64,000 nucleotides of DNA from Desulfocicer vacuolatum DSM 3385 (GCF_900176365.1 NZ_FWXY01000014.1:83847-147846); one strand, 5' to 3'. Positions 1 through 10,679 are shown, counted from the stretch's first letter. Program-made: numbers and translations. The notes: generated from the sequence alone by a model not told the origin.

Positions 1-3000
1 ACCGGAATACCCAATGTTTTAACCGAGGCCAACAAGTGGGATAATTGGTCCCATGCAGAACGTCCTTGTGCATCCATGGATACCATGGAGAAAGGGGCAT
101 CTCCCAGAATCGCCTTGACCAGTCCGGTGAGCACCCGGCCTGGACCCACTTCAATAAATAAACGTGCTCCGGCATCATACATATTTTGAATCATTTTTTC
201 AAATCTTACCGCTTGTGAGCCATGGTTTTTAATGTGGTTTAATATTTCATCATTTTTGTGGGGATAGGGCTGCGATGTCGCATTACTGAATACTTTTATA
301 TCAGGCTTGTTTAAAGTGATTTTTTTAAGGCTTTTTTCCAGATTGGTACTGATACTGTCCATGGCATTGGTGTGGAAAGCTGCCGTAACGGGGATTTTTT
401 TGATTGGAATTCTTTGTGCTGTAATGGCTGCAACCGCTTTGTCAATGGCGTCCACAGAACCGCTGATTACATTTTGTATTGGAGAATTGTAATTTGCGAT
501 GGAAACATCAAGGCCCAGTTTTTCAATAAGGTGGGAGGTCGTTTCAGAATCAGCCCTGATGGCTGCCATGGTGCCGGGAGTCTGGGGGGATAAATTTGCA
601 ATCAATTTGCCACGATTTTCAGACAATTGGATTAAATCTTTGCGTGAAAGTACTCCTGCGGTGCAAAGGGCAACATATTCTCCATAGCTATGTCCTGCGA
701 CCATATCTGGCTTGATTCCAAATAATTTAAGAATATCATGTGAAAGAAGGTTAATTAAACCCAAAGCGGGTTGTGCTATTTGTGTCTGGTTCAGTTCCTG
801 CTGCTGTTTACGTCTATCCTTATCAGAGAAGACAGGTGTGGGAAATATGAAGTTGGAAAGTGGACGATCATAAGCTCCATGGGTGAGTTTATCTCCATAC
901 TCAATCAGTTTATATGTTTCAGGCATGGAGATTATTAAATCCTTAAACATGTTGATTTTCTGGGAACCTTGGCCTGGATACAGGAAACATATGCGTTTCA
1001 ATGGGGCTGTGGAGTCATTGAAAAAAGATTTTTCTGAGTAGTAAATACCCAAATGTGCTTGCTCTATGTCGTTATTTCCATCCAGATTCGATTTTACCAT
1101 TTTAAGCTTGTTCCTCAAATCATCCAGCGACATGGCAACAATATTTAATCGGCAATCGGGTTTTGGGGGCTGATATTGGTACGAATCAAGAAATACACTG
1201 TAAGCCAATTGGTTTAACTCAACCCCTTGGGCCCCTTCTAAGAGAATAAGTAAATTTTGAATTTTAGTTTGCAGCTGGGCACGTGTTTGGGTGGAAAATG
1301 TAAAAATTTCCACATCACGAGGAATTAAGTTTTTTGCATTACTTTTTTTGTTATTTTGGACATATTCCTCCATTACAATATGAAAATTGGTGCCACCAAA
1401 CCCAAAACAGCTCAAACCTGCCTTTCGTGTGTCTTCAGGTTTGTTTAAAATCCATGGGCGGGTTTCGGTATTGATGTAAAAAGGTGAGTCAGTAAAGTTT
1501 ACTTTTGTGTTAGGTTTCTTGACACCCATGGTTGGTGGAAGAATTTTATGTTCCAATGCCAAGGATGTTTTTATTAACGCGGCCAAGCCTGCTGTGATTT
1601 TTGTATGCCCAATCATTGATTTTACCGAACCCACGGCACAATGTTTTTTTGTTGTTATGTCATTTTGCATGAATAAATCCCGATAGGATTGCATCTCAAC
1701 TCTATCTCCAACAATGGTGCCTGTTCCGTGCATTTCCAATAGATCAACGGAGTCTGGATTGATACCCGCATCTTTATATGCTATTTTCATGGCGCGTACC
1801 TGTCCTGCTGCATTGGGAGAGACCAGACTTTTTTTCCGTCCATCACTGCTACCACCAATGCCCTTAATAACGGCATAAATGCGATCTTTATCCCGCTCTG
1901 CATCAGTCAATCTTTTCAATACGATGGCCGCCGCCCCTTCGCTGAGAACTATTCCATCTGCCCTGTCATCCAATGGAAGACTCTGCCCCTTAGGAGATAA
2001 CACTTGTGCCCGGGAAAACATTATATATTCAAAAGGATGGTTTCCAGTATCAACTGCGCCCACAAGTGCTGCATCACATGCCTGTGTTCTGAGTTGCCTT
2101 ACGGCAATATCCAGTGCAGCAAAAGATGATGCACATGCCGCATCGCAGGTAAAGTTCATACCACCAAGGTCAAATCGATTGCTGATACGACCGGCAATCA
2201 CGTTGCCCAAGACACCTGGAAATGTGTCTGATGTCCATTTTGGTAGCCTGGCATGAAGGTTGTTTAGTAAGTTTTTTTTCAGTGTTTCAGGGATATCGGA
2301 AACCATACCAGCATAATAGTTTGACATGGCACGGGCACCATAATCCATCCCCAGGCTGTTGATCCCCCCGGCACCAAATATGACTGCTGTGTTTTTGCGA
2401 GGGAATTCTGGTTTATTATATCCCGCATCGGACAAGGCGTGGCTGGCAACTTTCAGGGCCAGCAGCTGGCTGGAGTCTATGGATTCGAGACTTTTGGGGG
2501 CCATGGAGTATTTAACCGGATCAAAGGTTATATCTTTTAAAAAACCTCCCCATTTAGAGTAGCTTTTTTCAATGGATCGGCGATCTGGATCAAAAAAAAT
2601 ATCGATATCCCATCTGTTCCCAGGGATTTCCCGTATAGCACACACTTGATTCAGAATATTGTGCCAATATTCCTTGTTGTTGTTAGACTCTGGCAGAAAA
2701 GAAGCCATTCCAATAATAGCAATGTCTTCATTTTCAGCCGCAGACAAAGGTGCTTTTTCCATTGAAATATCATGCTTGGGGTTGGGATTTGAGGTGAAGG
2801 CATCAAAGCTTGCAAGGCTTTTTTCTGTGACATCTGTGTGAAGTTTTTTAATGGAAAAAGTTTTATCATGGAGTCTGGCAATTTGTCCTATCATGAACAG
2901 TCCCTCTTCTCGTTGAGTCTTATCATCCACCTCTGTTTCTTCAACTTGAATATGGGACACATCATTTTTGTCTGGGGACTTTTTGTAAGAAGTAGCGATT

Positions 3001-4820
3001 CCTTTGGAAGCAATCTTAAGGCGTCCCAGATTCATTAATTCAAGTTCCTGTAGGATTTCCATATCCTTTTTTCCACTTAATATCAGCGCTTGCTTTTTTT
3101 TATAGAATTTTTCAATGAATGGAGTTGCCATGCAGCAAGAAGCATGTCCGATTCCAGATTGAAGTAAATGTGTGGTGTCACAGGCAAGGGCCTGTTTTTG
3201 ATATTCAGGGGTGATGGCATTATAATTAACAGCTTCTCTGCTGAAAAGATACGCACTCCCCATGATAATACCCAATTTTACCCCTGATGCAGCAAGTGGG
3301 GCTGCAAGGGTTTGAACCATGGCTGACGAAAGGGCATCATGAATACCGCCTGCAAAAATAACATGAATTTGTTTTAAATCAGCAATCTCGTTGGATAACA
3401 ACGTATGAATTATTGATTCCCATAGAACAAAACTCGAAAGTGGACCCACGTGTCCTCCACACTCTCTTCCTTCAAAAATAAATTTAGAACATCCCTTTTT
3501 GATGAATTGAGTAAGAAGACCAGGGGAGGGCACATGGAGATAAGTTGAAATTCCTTCTTTTTCATATGCCATTGCCAAGCTGGGACGGCCACCGGCGACA
3601 ATGGCAAATGGGGGCTTAAATTTTTTAAAAACCTCAAACTGTTTTTGGCGAAGCTCTCCAGGAAGAAATCCCAATGTTCCTATTCCCCAGGGATAATTTT
3701 TCACTTCATTGCGTACCTCTTTCAAAATCTCTTTGATGCGGTCACCAGGAAGGGCAGAAAGTGCAACAAAGGGAAGAGCCCCTTCATTGGCAACTTTGAG
3801 ACTGAATTTACCAACATCGCTTATGTTGGCCATGGGGCCCTGGAGAATGGGATAAGTAGTTCCATGAATTTTGGCAAGGGGAGAGTGTTTTGCAAGCGAA
3901 CAATGTTTTTTTGCTTTTTTGATGTGTTCCACACAGTTCTTTTCAATGGCAGCAAGAATTGTTTCTGTACTTCCAAAGGTTTTGGAGAGGTGGGATGCCA
4001 AGCCGATGTCTTGTCCACAAGGTATAAATATATTATTTTCATTTGCATCCAGCAGAAGTTGAGTCATGGTGACGCGCCAATTGTCGCTTTTTGCCAGCAG
4101 GCTCTCATATTCGCGTATTTTGTATCGTCCGGTACGGCTAAATAATCTGAAAAAACAATCTTTATGTCCCAGGCATATTGTTTCACTGCCGTCCATATTC
4201 TCCCAGAATTTTTTTTCCTCCATAGAAAAAGGAGATTCATCAGAAAGCCAGAGTTGTTCGCAAAAAACGCCTCCTTCTGCTCCAGCTAAACAGGCTGCTG
4301 CAGTGGTATGAACACCCATACCTCCCCATATCCAATACGGAATATCTATTTTTTCTTTGAGTTGTTGGAGTAGAATAAAAGAAGACTCGCTGCCTATATA
4401 ACCTCCAGCTTCGTTTCCTTTAAGAATGACACCGTTAAATTTTGCTTCTTGGGCGGATTTTGCCTCTTTTTGAGTTGTTACTTCCAGAAAAACTTTTGAG
4501 GAGTATTGTTGTGTTATCTGGCGTGCCTTTTCCATTTCTGAAGGCAATATTCCCGCAAGAATTATTATTGGTATTGGAATATTAATTTTTTCTAATAATA
4601 ATTGGGGGGAGCGAAGTGGTGATCCTAAGGAATCCCAACGAATACCCCAATTTTTATTGTTTCCTACAGAATATTTCAGTAAATCAATGGACCGCAGTAT
4701 GTTTTTCATATTGCTTCCATATCCTAAATCAAGAATACCTGTTTCACCTGAGTTAATTGCGGCGATGGCAATTTTCGAGTCGCAAATGTGTGACGGTGTA
4801 ACCACAATATGTGAACCCAT
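1..4820 (-). CDS. PUFA/polyketide synthase-like megaenzyme, NMO-NMO-KS-AT (partial, runs off left edge)
   Basis: The reading frame is open from ATG at 4820 to the window edge, more than 1606 residues. An AGGAGGT ribosome binding site lies 3 bases upstream. Two tandem nitronate-monooxygenase (PfaD enoyl-reductase-like) domains come first: residues about 1-310 (GNEAGGY motif) and about 320-600 (LQGPMA, EGRECGGHVGP, MGSAYLFSREAV). A ketosynthase spans about 695-1150, with active-site Cys near 896 in CDAACASS, the MHGTGT histidine near 1033 and a second His in SMIGHTK. An acyltransferase spans about 1278-1590 (LYPGQGSQ, catalytic Ser in GHSYGEY). The family elongates acyl chains on ACPs to make polyunsaturated or hydroxylated lipids. 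ACP, KR and DH domains would lie beyond the window. Product unknown. In classical Pfa systems the PfaD reductase is a separate protein; here two copies are fused at the N-terminus. Confidence 0.85.
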   Translation of the reverse strand, partial: MGSHIVVTPSHICDSKIAIAAINSGETGILDLGYGSNMKNILRSIDLLKYSVGNNKNWGIRWDSLGSPLRSPQLLLEKINIPIPIIILAGILPSEMEKARQITQQYSSKVFLEVTTQKEAKSAQEAKFNGVILKGNEAGGYIGSESSFILLQQLKEKIDIPYWIWGGMGVHTTAAACLAGAEGGVFCEQLWLSDESPFSMEEKKFWENMDGSETICLGHKDCFFRLFSRTGRYKIREYESLLAKSDNWRVTMTQLLLDANENNIFIPCGQDIGLASHLSKTFGSTETILAAIEKNCVEHIKKAKKHCSLAKHSPLAKIHGTTYPILQGPMANISDVGKFSLKVANEGALPFVALSALPGDRIKEILKEVRNEVKNYPWGIGTLGFLPGELRQKQFEVFKKFKPPFAIVAGGRPSLAMAYEKEGISTYLHVPSPGLLTQFIKKGCSKFIFEGRECGGHVGPLSSFVLWESIIHTLLSNEIADLKQIHVIFAGGIHDALSSAMVQTLAAPLAASGVKLGIIMGSAYLFSREAVNYNAITPEYQKQALACDTTHLLQSGIGHASCCMATPFIEKFYKKKQALILSGKKDMEILQELELMNLGRLKIASKGIATSYKKSPDKNDVSHIQVEETEVDDKTQREEGLFMIGQIARLHDKTFSIKKLHTDVTEKSLASFDAFTSNPNPKHDISMEKAPLSAAENEDIAIIGMASFLPESNNNKEYWHNILNQVCAIREIPGNRWDIDIFFDPDRRSIEKSYSKWGGFLKDITFDPVKYSMAPKSLESIDSSQLLALKVASHALSDAGYNKPEFPRKNTAVIFGAGGINSLGMDYGARAMSNYYAGMVSDIPETLKKNLLNNLHARLPKWTSDTFPGVLGNVIAGRISNRFDLGGMNFTCDAACASSFAALDIAVRQLRTQACDAALVGAVDTGNHPFEYIMFSRAQVLSPKGQSLPLDDRADGIVLSEGAAAIVLKRLTDAERDKDRIYAVIKGIGGSSDGRKKSLVSPNAAGQVRAMKIAYKDAGINPDSVDLLEMHGTGTIVGDRVEMQSYRDLFMQNDITTKKHCAVGSVKSMIGHTKITAGLAALIKTSLALEHKILPPTMGVKKPNTKVNFTDSPFYINTETRPWILNKPEDTRKAGLSCFGFGGTNFHIVMEEYVQNNKKSNAKNLIPRDVEIFTFSTQTRAQLQTKIQNLLILLEGAQGVELNQLAYSVFLDSYQYQPPKPDCRLNIVAMSLDDLRNKLKMVKSNLDGNNDIEQAHLGIYYSEKSFFNDSTAPLKRICFLYPGQGSQKINMFKDLIISMPETYKLIEYGDKLTHGAYDRPLSNFIFPTPVFSDKDRRKQQQELNQTQIAQPALGLINLLSHDILKLFGIKPDMVAGHSYGEYVALCTAGVLSRKDLIQLSENRGKLIANLSPQTPGTMAAIRADSETTSHLIEKLGLDVSIANYNSPIQNVISGSVDAIDKAVAAITAQRIPIKKIPVTAAFHTNAMDSISTNLEKSLKKITLNKPDIKVFSNATSQPYPHKNDEILNHIKNHGSQAVRFEKMIQNMYDAGARLFIEVGPGRVLTGLVKAILGDAPFSMVSMDAQGRSAWDQLSHLLASVKTLGIP

Positions 4821-5131
4821 GATACCTCCTATGGTTTGTTATTAATTTTGTCAGGTGTACTGCTTCACTCTCGTGAGCCATATAGGGAGGCAGGCGTTTT
4901 CAATATACCACCTCAGCTTTCGGTGAAGGCCGGTTATTAGAATCTATTGTTCTTTCAAATGGATGCAATTAAGTAAGCATCGGCTCTATAATTCAAAATT
5001 TGGACATTAAAACTAAATTGGATATATTGTAGCTGCAAATGCTTTAAATAAAGATGCGTATGATATATTGTTGAAAATTTAAATAGCATTTGACAGCAGT
5101 AGGTTATTAATAAAACCCGCTTCCTTATAAA

Positions 5132-5315
5132 CTCAACTTTCGGTGTTCGCATTTCGTGGTGGGGTCAGGCTTTCGTTATTGTCATTATCGAGGCTTTTTT
5201 CGTTGACAAAGGCCTTGGTCGATAACATCAATAACAAAAGCCTGACCCCGTCGGCACACTGACCCCATCGGTACATTTAAAAATGCCGGCTTTGAAATGA
5301 AGCCCGAAAGTTGAG
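5132..5315 (+). mobile_element. 184-bp MITE-like element, copy 1
   Basis: The element has terminal inverted repeats CTCAACTTTCGG and CCGAAAGTTGAG. It is flanked on both sides by the 7-bp direct repeat TTATAAA, the expected target duplication. Inside is a second, larger imperfect inverted repeat that starts GGGGTCAGGCTTT and ends AAAGCCTGACCCC. It has no coding capacity. Three further copies lie at 12898, 16347 and 22137. Confidence 0.85.
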
Positions 5316-6081
5316 TTATAAATATATTAAATCAAAGTTCATATTCAACTTGAAAAGAAGATAGCAGAGAAACTATTACAGCATAAATAAGACCTTCGGG
5401 GTAATTTGTTTTTAATAAAAATAAAGATGAAGGATAATAATAAGCCGCATAGAAATAAATGACTTTTCTTTTTGTTTTGAAACTACTGAATTTTAAAGGA
5501 ATATAAATAAAAAGTCATGCTTTTTATTGTCACGAGACTCCTAAGGGAAATTTAATCTATTGTAAAAGCAGGGTGCATAGCTCATCATTGATGAATGTCA
5601 GGTAAAATAGGGTGAAAACAATCAGTCTGTACAGAAAGTGTGTGATTTATAAGGCATATTAAAGACTCCGGATCAAAGATAGTATGAGATATTAAAATAA
5701 TGGGCGCTTCTGGAAATATACTTCAATAAAACAGTGGTTTGTATATGTAAATCTTTAAAAAACAAACTTATGCAAAGATCTCAGTGTGATCTGCTGAGCC
5801 TATGCAAGAGAGGCCTTTTCTAAAAAAATGTAATTATAAGCATTCATATCTAAAGTCTCCACCCATGTCAAGATAGATTTCCACTGTTTTTTGTGAAGTG
5901 ATTTTGAGCCATTTTTTAGGATCATTGGCTATAACCGATCAAACCAAGGATTTTTGGGGTTTAAATAAAATTAAATGGCAAAATTGTTTTTGAATAAATA
6001 CCTATGGAAGTATTCTGAAATAAAGCATTTTCATGTGTGCCATGAAAATATTGGTGCTGAATCAATGATGGGTCATTTGTT

Positions 6082-6107
6082 GAGTCACACGCTTAACCAT
6101 GTGACTC
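6082..6107 (+). terminator. Hairpin followed by CTTTT
   Basis: GAGTCACA pairs perfectly with TGTGACTC across a 10-base loop, and CTTTTCTG follows. The form is that of a weak intrinsic terminator, but no gene ends just upstream, so it may end an unrecognised transcript or be a remnant. Confidence 0.3.
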
Positions 6108-6524
6108 CTTTTCTGTAGGCCAGGAAAACTATAGACATGGAAAAGTTGCGGTGGATTATTTTTGAATTTCTTATAAATTTTGTCATATATGGCATGACAA
6201 AAGACAACCCCATGGTATAATTGAAAACTGTTATGATCAATTTTTGATTTTCAGCTTTCATTTTTGAGAGATTTGACTTCTTTCATTTTGCAGCGGGGAG
6301 TAACTTTAACCATTCAAAGAAACTCTATTGCTTTATGGGCATGTCTATTATCATTTGGCTTGGCTTGGCTTGGCGTTTAACTGCCACAGGCAGATTATAT
6401 TTTAACCTGTTTCTGTCCATAATAAAACTTGAAAATTTGCCCGACTTAGGTCTTCTTATAAAAAATGTGCTAAATTGAAAACCTATGACTCCCTATGGTA
6501 AGGAATAAAAAGGTGAACACTTTA

Positions 6525-9500
6525 ATGGATCAAAAATCGTTACAGCGGCAAGGAAACTCCCTTTTGCCTCTCCGTTTCTTCTTTGACACCAGGGATCATG
6601 ATCTCATTAAGATCGTCAATGATCTCTATGACAGCCCGCTCTCTCTTGGGTATACCCGAAAATTGTATTATCCCTTTTTTCATCCCTTGGGAATCAAGGA
6701 ATTGGCAGAGTCCAAGGGACTTCGCATTGCCTATTCCGTTGTGCATCTGCTCAATTCCCTGGAGCGGGGAGATGAGGAAAATCGTATCCAGGCATTAAAA
6801 GGATTGCGCGATGAGGTGATTGATACCAGTACCGGTCCCATGCCCATGAATTCGGCCCGGGTGTTGCTGCAGTTGATGAAAGAAATGGTAAGGGCCAGGG
6901 GGCACTATGTCCGCCAGCTGGAATTGGCCCATGATTTTCGGAAGACCGCATCGGGCAAGCCCGGCCTGATTCGTCGACAGCTTCAGAAATATCATTTGTT
7001 AGAGATGCCAGAAGAGTGGAATCAACTTACCTTTGACGATCATGTCCATGATGCCAACAGCAAGGGCCGTAAAACCCCCACCCATCTTATAATGGATGCC
7101 TGGATAAAAGGAATTCGCAGGCTCAGGGTGATTTACTATCAATATCTGGAGCCCCGGTTTGTGGCAGAGCTTGTGGAAGCTGCAGAGATCATGGGCATTG
7201 ATACACGCATCGGCATTGAATTCAGTGCCCTTTACAGAGATCGGTATGTGTCATTGATATGGGTTTCCAGGGGCTTTATGGATTCCCAGTCTTTTTTGTG
7301 TTTTTTGGCCGAACCCCATGTGATGGCGTTCATGGAAAAAGGCAGGGCTGTGATGCAGTATCAGCAAAAATATGTACTGCAATTATTAAAAGCGTTTAAC
7401 CGCGATCATCGTAATCGATTTGTAAAGGAAACCGGCATTGATATCCCCCCCCTGGATCCTGACCGGTTTTTGAAATTTGTTTTGCCGGGTCAGGCATCCA
7501 TTCTTCATTTGGGGGAATATGTTTATCATTTGTGTGTAAAGCTTGTTAGCCAGCAATCATCCCCAGGGGATGACTTTTCTACAGGGGATGCTGATGTTGT
7601 TGAAACAGTGCACACTCCCCACCGGGAAGACAATACCACCCCGTCAGCGGGGCAGGAGAATGCATCCGGGGAACAAAGGGTGAAATCTTATGCCGATGTG
7701 CTGGAAAACCTCACCACCGCAAGCATTGTTGCCAATTATTTTTCCGCTGAACATTATCCTGACATCCCCTGTCCCTGGATTCCCTGCAACGGCGATGATG
7801 TGCCCGAACGCTTGACCCTTTCCGTGGAAGAGCTGATGGCCCGGATTGCCAAACTTCATTACAGTTTTAAAATAACTCTGAATCTGAGCAATCTAAAGGT
7901 GGAGGATGTTCTGGAGCTGCTCTATGACGGGGGAGGACTCATCACTCGTCTGGAAATATTGAATCTTAAAGATTATGCAGCAGGGCACCATGATCACATT
8001 CCCCCCATCAATGAGCTCCAGCAGGCCATTAATGACGGGAGTCTCATTCGTCTTAAGCGGGTGGTTCGCCATGTGATCCAGGGCATGGAAAAAAAAGAGT
8101 ATAAAGATGGTGCCCATCGCCGGGAAAAACTTGTCAATATCCTCCATGATCTTGCCACCTTCAAGAATATGTACAAAGGTGTTCCTTTGAAATCACGGGT
8201 TGGCAGTGATTCCACAGGCCGATCCTTACTGGCCTATGGCATGGGCGTGGGCATTGTGGACTCCCTTCCCCCCAGGGCCCGCAGGGAGGTGTACCGCAGT
8301 GCCTCTTCCCGTTTGATTCTTCCGCTGCACATCAAGACCTATCCCAGCGTGACATCCATTCCGGTGAGCCGTACCCATGGGTTCATTGCCCGGGTACGAA
8401 ATATGTTGAGTGCCCTTCCCGGGCTGGAGTATTTGGGGGCAAAAAAGGTGAAAAAATGGATTCTGGAGGAATATTCCACCACCATGAAAAGCCCGGGCAA
8501 TATTGTGACCCTTGGGGGAGGGCGTCAACATGCCCGGGAAGAGCTGGCCCTTTCCCTTTCTTTACCCCTGCGTGAAAAACAGGATGCACCGCCCCAAAAA
8601 TCCTGGGGCAACCTTAACACCGGGGTTAAAAACAGCCTCAAAGTTCTCATTGGGTTTATTCCGGCCTTTGCCACCTTTGCCTTAACTAAAGATTGGTGGG
8701 TCCTGGCTTATTTTGGCGCTTTTATCTGGTTTGGCATCACCGGTTTAAGAAACATTGTCCAGGCAGTTCTCGGGGGGGGAGGCATCATTCGATCTCCGCT
8801 GATGCGGTGGAATGATTATGTCAGCTGGGAGCGAATCACAGACTCTTTGTTATTTACGGGATTTTCTGTTCCATTGCTGGATTATTTTATTAAAACGCTT
8901 TTACTGGATCATGGACTTGGCATTACGGTGTCAAGCAGCCCCATAGCACTTTATGCCATCATGGCCACGGCCAATGGTATTTATCTTGCCAGCCATAATG
9001 CTTTCAGGGGATTTCCCCGTTCCGCCATCATCGGTAACCTGTTTCGAAGCCTTTTTTCCATTCCCATTGCCATTTTATTCAGTGCTGTGACAGGTGGTGT
9101 CCTCAACGGAATGGGGGTGATCGGGGTTGAAAATATTCTTCAAAAATGGGCTGCGGTTATTTCCAAAGCCGCCTCTGATCTGGTGGCGGCTTTGATTGAA
9201 GGACCTGCGGATCGTATGCAGAACATTGCCCTCAGGACCCGGAATTACCGGCGTAAATTTGCTGAGATTCTGGATGCCTATTCCCGGTTGGAATTGCTTT
9301 ATCCTGATGTTGACGAACTTGCCTTGCTGGAAGCACCCGAACGGTTGTTGAACAGTAATAATGCCCAAGTGCGGGATCTCATGGCTGTGCTCATTATTAA
9401 TGCCCTTGATATGCTCTATTTCTGGATGTACCAGCCCAGGGCCCGCATAACTCTCAGGGAGATGATGGGGCGATTCACCCCTGAGGAGCGAAAAATTATT

Positions 9501-9644
9501 TTGTTGTCTCAAGGGTTGTTGGGGTATGAGCAACATGTGAGCAGGATGTTTGTGGATGGGATTCTTGGCAGAAAATTTTCACGGCCCTTGTCTTTTTATC
9601 TCATGCGGTATGAGGAATATCTTCGTGATTTAAAAAATCTATAA
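6525..9644 (+). CDS. Large multi-domain membrane protein of unknown function
   Basis: 1039 residues from ATG at 6525, preferred because AAGGTGA lies 8 bases upstream; ATG at 6495 in the same frame has no good ribosome site. I do not recognise the family. Residues about 165-240 contain a DDHVHD stretch followed 50-60 residues later by GIEFSA, reminiscent of the metal-binding HxH and GxE of PHP/amidohydrolase-type barrels; this is only a suggestion. Residues about 375-400 are acidic and polar, likely a linker. Residues about 455-480 resemble a leucine-rich segment. Several membrane segments lie at about 700-880, and a soluble helical tail follows. A lipid-kinase-family gene follows 162 bp downstream on the same strand, so a membrane-lipid role is possible. 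The TAA stop is also the first bases of a palindromic repeat. Confidence 0.75.
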   Translation: MDQKSLQRQGNSLLPLRFFFDTRDHDLIKIVNDLYDSPLSLGYTRKLYYPFFHPLGIKELAESKGLRIAYSVVHLLNSLERGDEENRIQALKGLRDEVIDTSTGPMPMNSARVLLQLMKEMVRARGHYVRQLELAHDFRKTASGKPGLIRRQLQKYHLLEMPEEWNQLTFDDHVHDANSKGRKTPTHLIMDAWIKGIRRLRVIYYQYLEPRFVAELVEAAEIMGIDTRIGIEFSALYRDRYVSLIWVSRGFMDSQSFLCFLAEPHVMAFMEKGRAVMQYQQKYVLQLLKAFNRDHRNRFVKETGIDIPPLDPDRFLKFVLPGQASILHLGEYVYHLCVKLVSQQSSPGDDFSTGDADVVETVHTPHREDNTTPSAGQENASGEQRVKSYADVLENLTTASIVANYFSAEHYPDIPCPWIPCNGDDVPERLTLSVEELMARIAKLHYSFKITLNLSNLKVEDVLELLYDGGGLITRLEILNLKDYAAGHHDHIPPINELQQAINDGSLIRLKRVVRHVIQGMEKKEYKDGAHRREKLVNILHDLATFKNMYKGVPLKSRVGSDSTGRSLLAYGMGVGIVDSLPPRARREVYRSASSRLILPLHIKTYPSVTSIPVSRTHGFIARVRNMLSALPGLEYLGAKKVKKWILEEYSTTMKSPGNIVTLGGGRQHAREELALSLSLPLREKQDAPPQKSWGNLNTGVKNSLKVLIGFIPAFATFALTKDWWVLAYFGAFIWFGITGLRNIVQAVLGGGGIIRSPLMRWNDYVSWERITDSLLFTGFSVPLLDYFIKTLLLDHGLGITVSSSPIALYAIMATANGIYLASHNAFRGFPRSAIIGNLFRSLFSIPIAILFSAVTGGVLNGMGVIGVENILQKWAAVISKAASDLVAALIEGPADRMQNIALRTRNYRRKFAEILDAYSRLELLYPDVDELALLEAPERLLNSNNAQVRDLMAVLIINALDMLYFWMYQPRARITLREMMGRFTPEERKIILLSQGLLGYEQHVSRMFVDGILGRKFSRPLSFYLMRYEEYLRDLKNL

Positions 9645-9740
9645 CTGCCATGGGTAGACCATATTCTGGCCTTGGCCTGCCCACAACAAAGCTTGAAATA
9701 CACCTCCGGTTTGCGGAGTATTTCATATAAAAAAAACCAC
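9642..9740 (+). repeat. Composite palindromic repeat, copy R1 (head + GAAATAC hairpin)
   Basis: It begins TAACTGCC at the stop codon of the preceding gene, continues through the CTGCCCACAACAAAG segment, and ends with the GAAATAC...GTATTTC imperfect hairpin and TATAAAA. It lies between two co-directional genes. Confidence 0.8.
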
Positions 9741-9806
9741 ACAGGTGGACTTCTTTGTCACCTTTGAGGGTACTTGAACACCATTTTTTCATAAGGATGT
9801 CAGAGC

Positions 9807-10679
9807 ATGAATATATTAATAATCGGAAATCCCATTGCCAGCGGTGGTGATGGCGAGAAGAAAATCTGTGAACTTCAAAGTATCCTTGAAAACCGGGGCC
9901 ATACTGTGGAACCTTATCTCACACAATATGCCGGTGATGGAAAAGAGCGCATATCCCAGGTGACTTCTGAGGTGGATCGGGTGGTTATCGTTGGTGGAGA
10001 TGGGACAGTGAATGAAATCATCAATGGTATTCCCCAGGGGTTTTCCATACCCATTATTCAGATGCCCATGGGAAATGCAAATCTTCTGGCCCATGATCTT
10101 GATTTGCCCGAATCTGCCGTCAAGGTGGCAGATATTTTGGAAAAGGGCAGGGTGGTGATGGCAGATGTGGCAAAGATGAACAATGATTCTTTTATCATGG
10201 TGGCCGGGGCCGGATTTGATGCCCGGGTGACCGAAGAGGTTAAAAAAATAAGACGGGGAAGGGTGAGCAATTTAAGCTATATCATGCCCATTTTTCGGGC
10301 TTTGATAAATCCTGCCCATTCCCGGTTTGATGTGGTGGTTGATGGTGCAAAATGCACCCGGGGTGCCATGGTGCTTGTGTGCAATGTGCGTAATTATGGG
10401 GGGATTTGTGACATCGCTTTTGATGCCGGTGTGGACACTCGAGTCCTTGATATTATTGTGTTCCCCCACATGAATCTGTTGTCTTTATTGAGATACGGTG
10501 TTTATGCAAAATTCAGCCGTGTGACCCGGTTGAGGGGGGTGAAATATTTCAAGGGAAAAATCGTTGACATTGATTCTGTAACCCCCATACCAGTTGAACT
10601 TGATGGTGATTTTAAAGGGTGGCATTCCCATGTCAGCATCCAGTTAGAATCGGGATGTGTTCCCCTTTTGATTCCATAA
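9807..10679 (+). CDS. Diacylglycerol kinase-family lipid kinase (YegS/BmrU-like)
   Basis: 290 residues, usual length for the bacterial DAGK_cat family (YegS, BmrU, DgkB). The N-terminal domain carries the nucleotide-binding GGDGTVNE motif near residue 67 and the PMGNANLLAHDL segment near 92, matching the family G-T-x-N-x-x-A region. The C-terminal half is the beta-sandwich typical of the fold, with PVELDGDF near 270, the usual place for the conserved DG(E/D) signature. The family phosphorylates diacylglycerol or related lipids at the inner membrane. AAGGA sits 9 bases before the ATG. It follows the large membrane protein gene on the same strand, separated by a palindromic repeat that could attenuate read-through. 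The substrate cannot be told from sequence. Confidence 0.88.
   Translation: MNILIIGNPIASGGDGEKKICELQSILENRGHTVEPYLTQYAGDGKERISQVTSEVDRVVIVGGDGTVNEIINGIPQGFSIPIIQMPMGNANLLAHDLDLPESAVKVADILEKGRVVMADVAKMNNDSFIMVAGAGFDARVTEEVKKIRRGRVSNLSYIMPIFRALINPAHSRFDVVVDGAKCTRGAMVLVCNVRNYGGICDIAFDAGVDTRVLDIIVFPHMNLLSLLRYGVYAKFSRVTRLRGVKYFKGKIVDIDSVTPIPVELDGDFKGWHSHVSIQLESGCVPLLIP

Larger units (their letters stand above)
4831..6524. other. Gene-poor intergenic region
   Basis: About 1.7 kb, AT-rich, with no convincing ORF. It holds MITE copy 1 (5132-5315), a hairpin followed by CTTTT at 6082-6107, and a (TTGGC)4 pentanucleotide tract at 6355-6374. The promoters of the flanking divergent genes must lie here, but I cannot place them reliably. 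Nothing else is recognisable. Confidence 0.6.

Noticed and set aside
3645..4145. 166-residue plus-strand ORF
   Set aside because: Antisense to the megasynthase NMO domains; no start signal.
5316..6494. Hidden small RNA or tRNA gene
   Set aside because: I looked for cloverleaf or strong sigma-70 promoter plus terminator pairs and found only one weak hairpin at 6082-6107.
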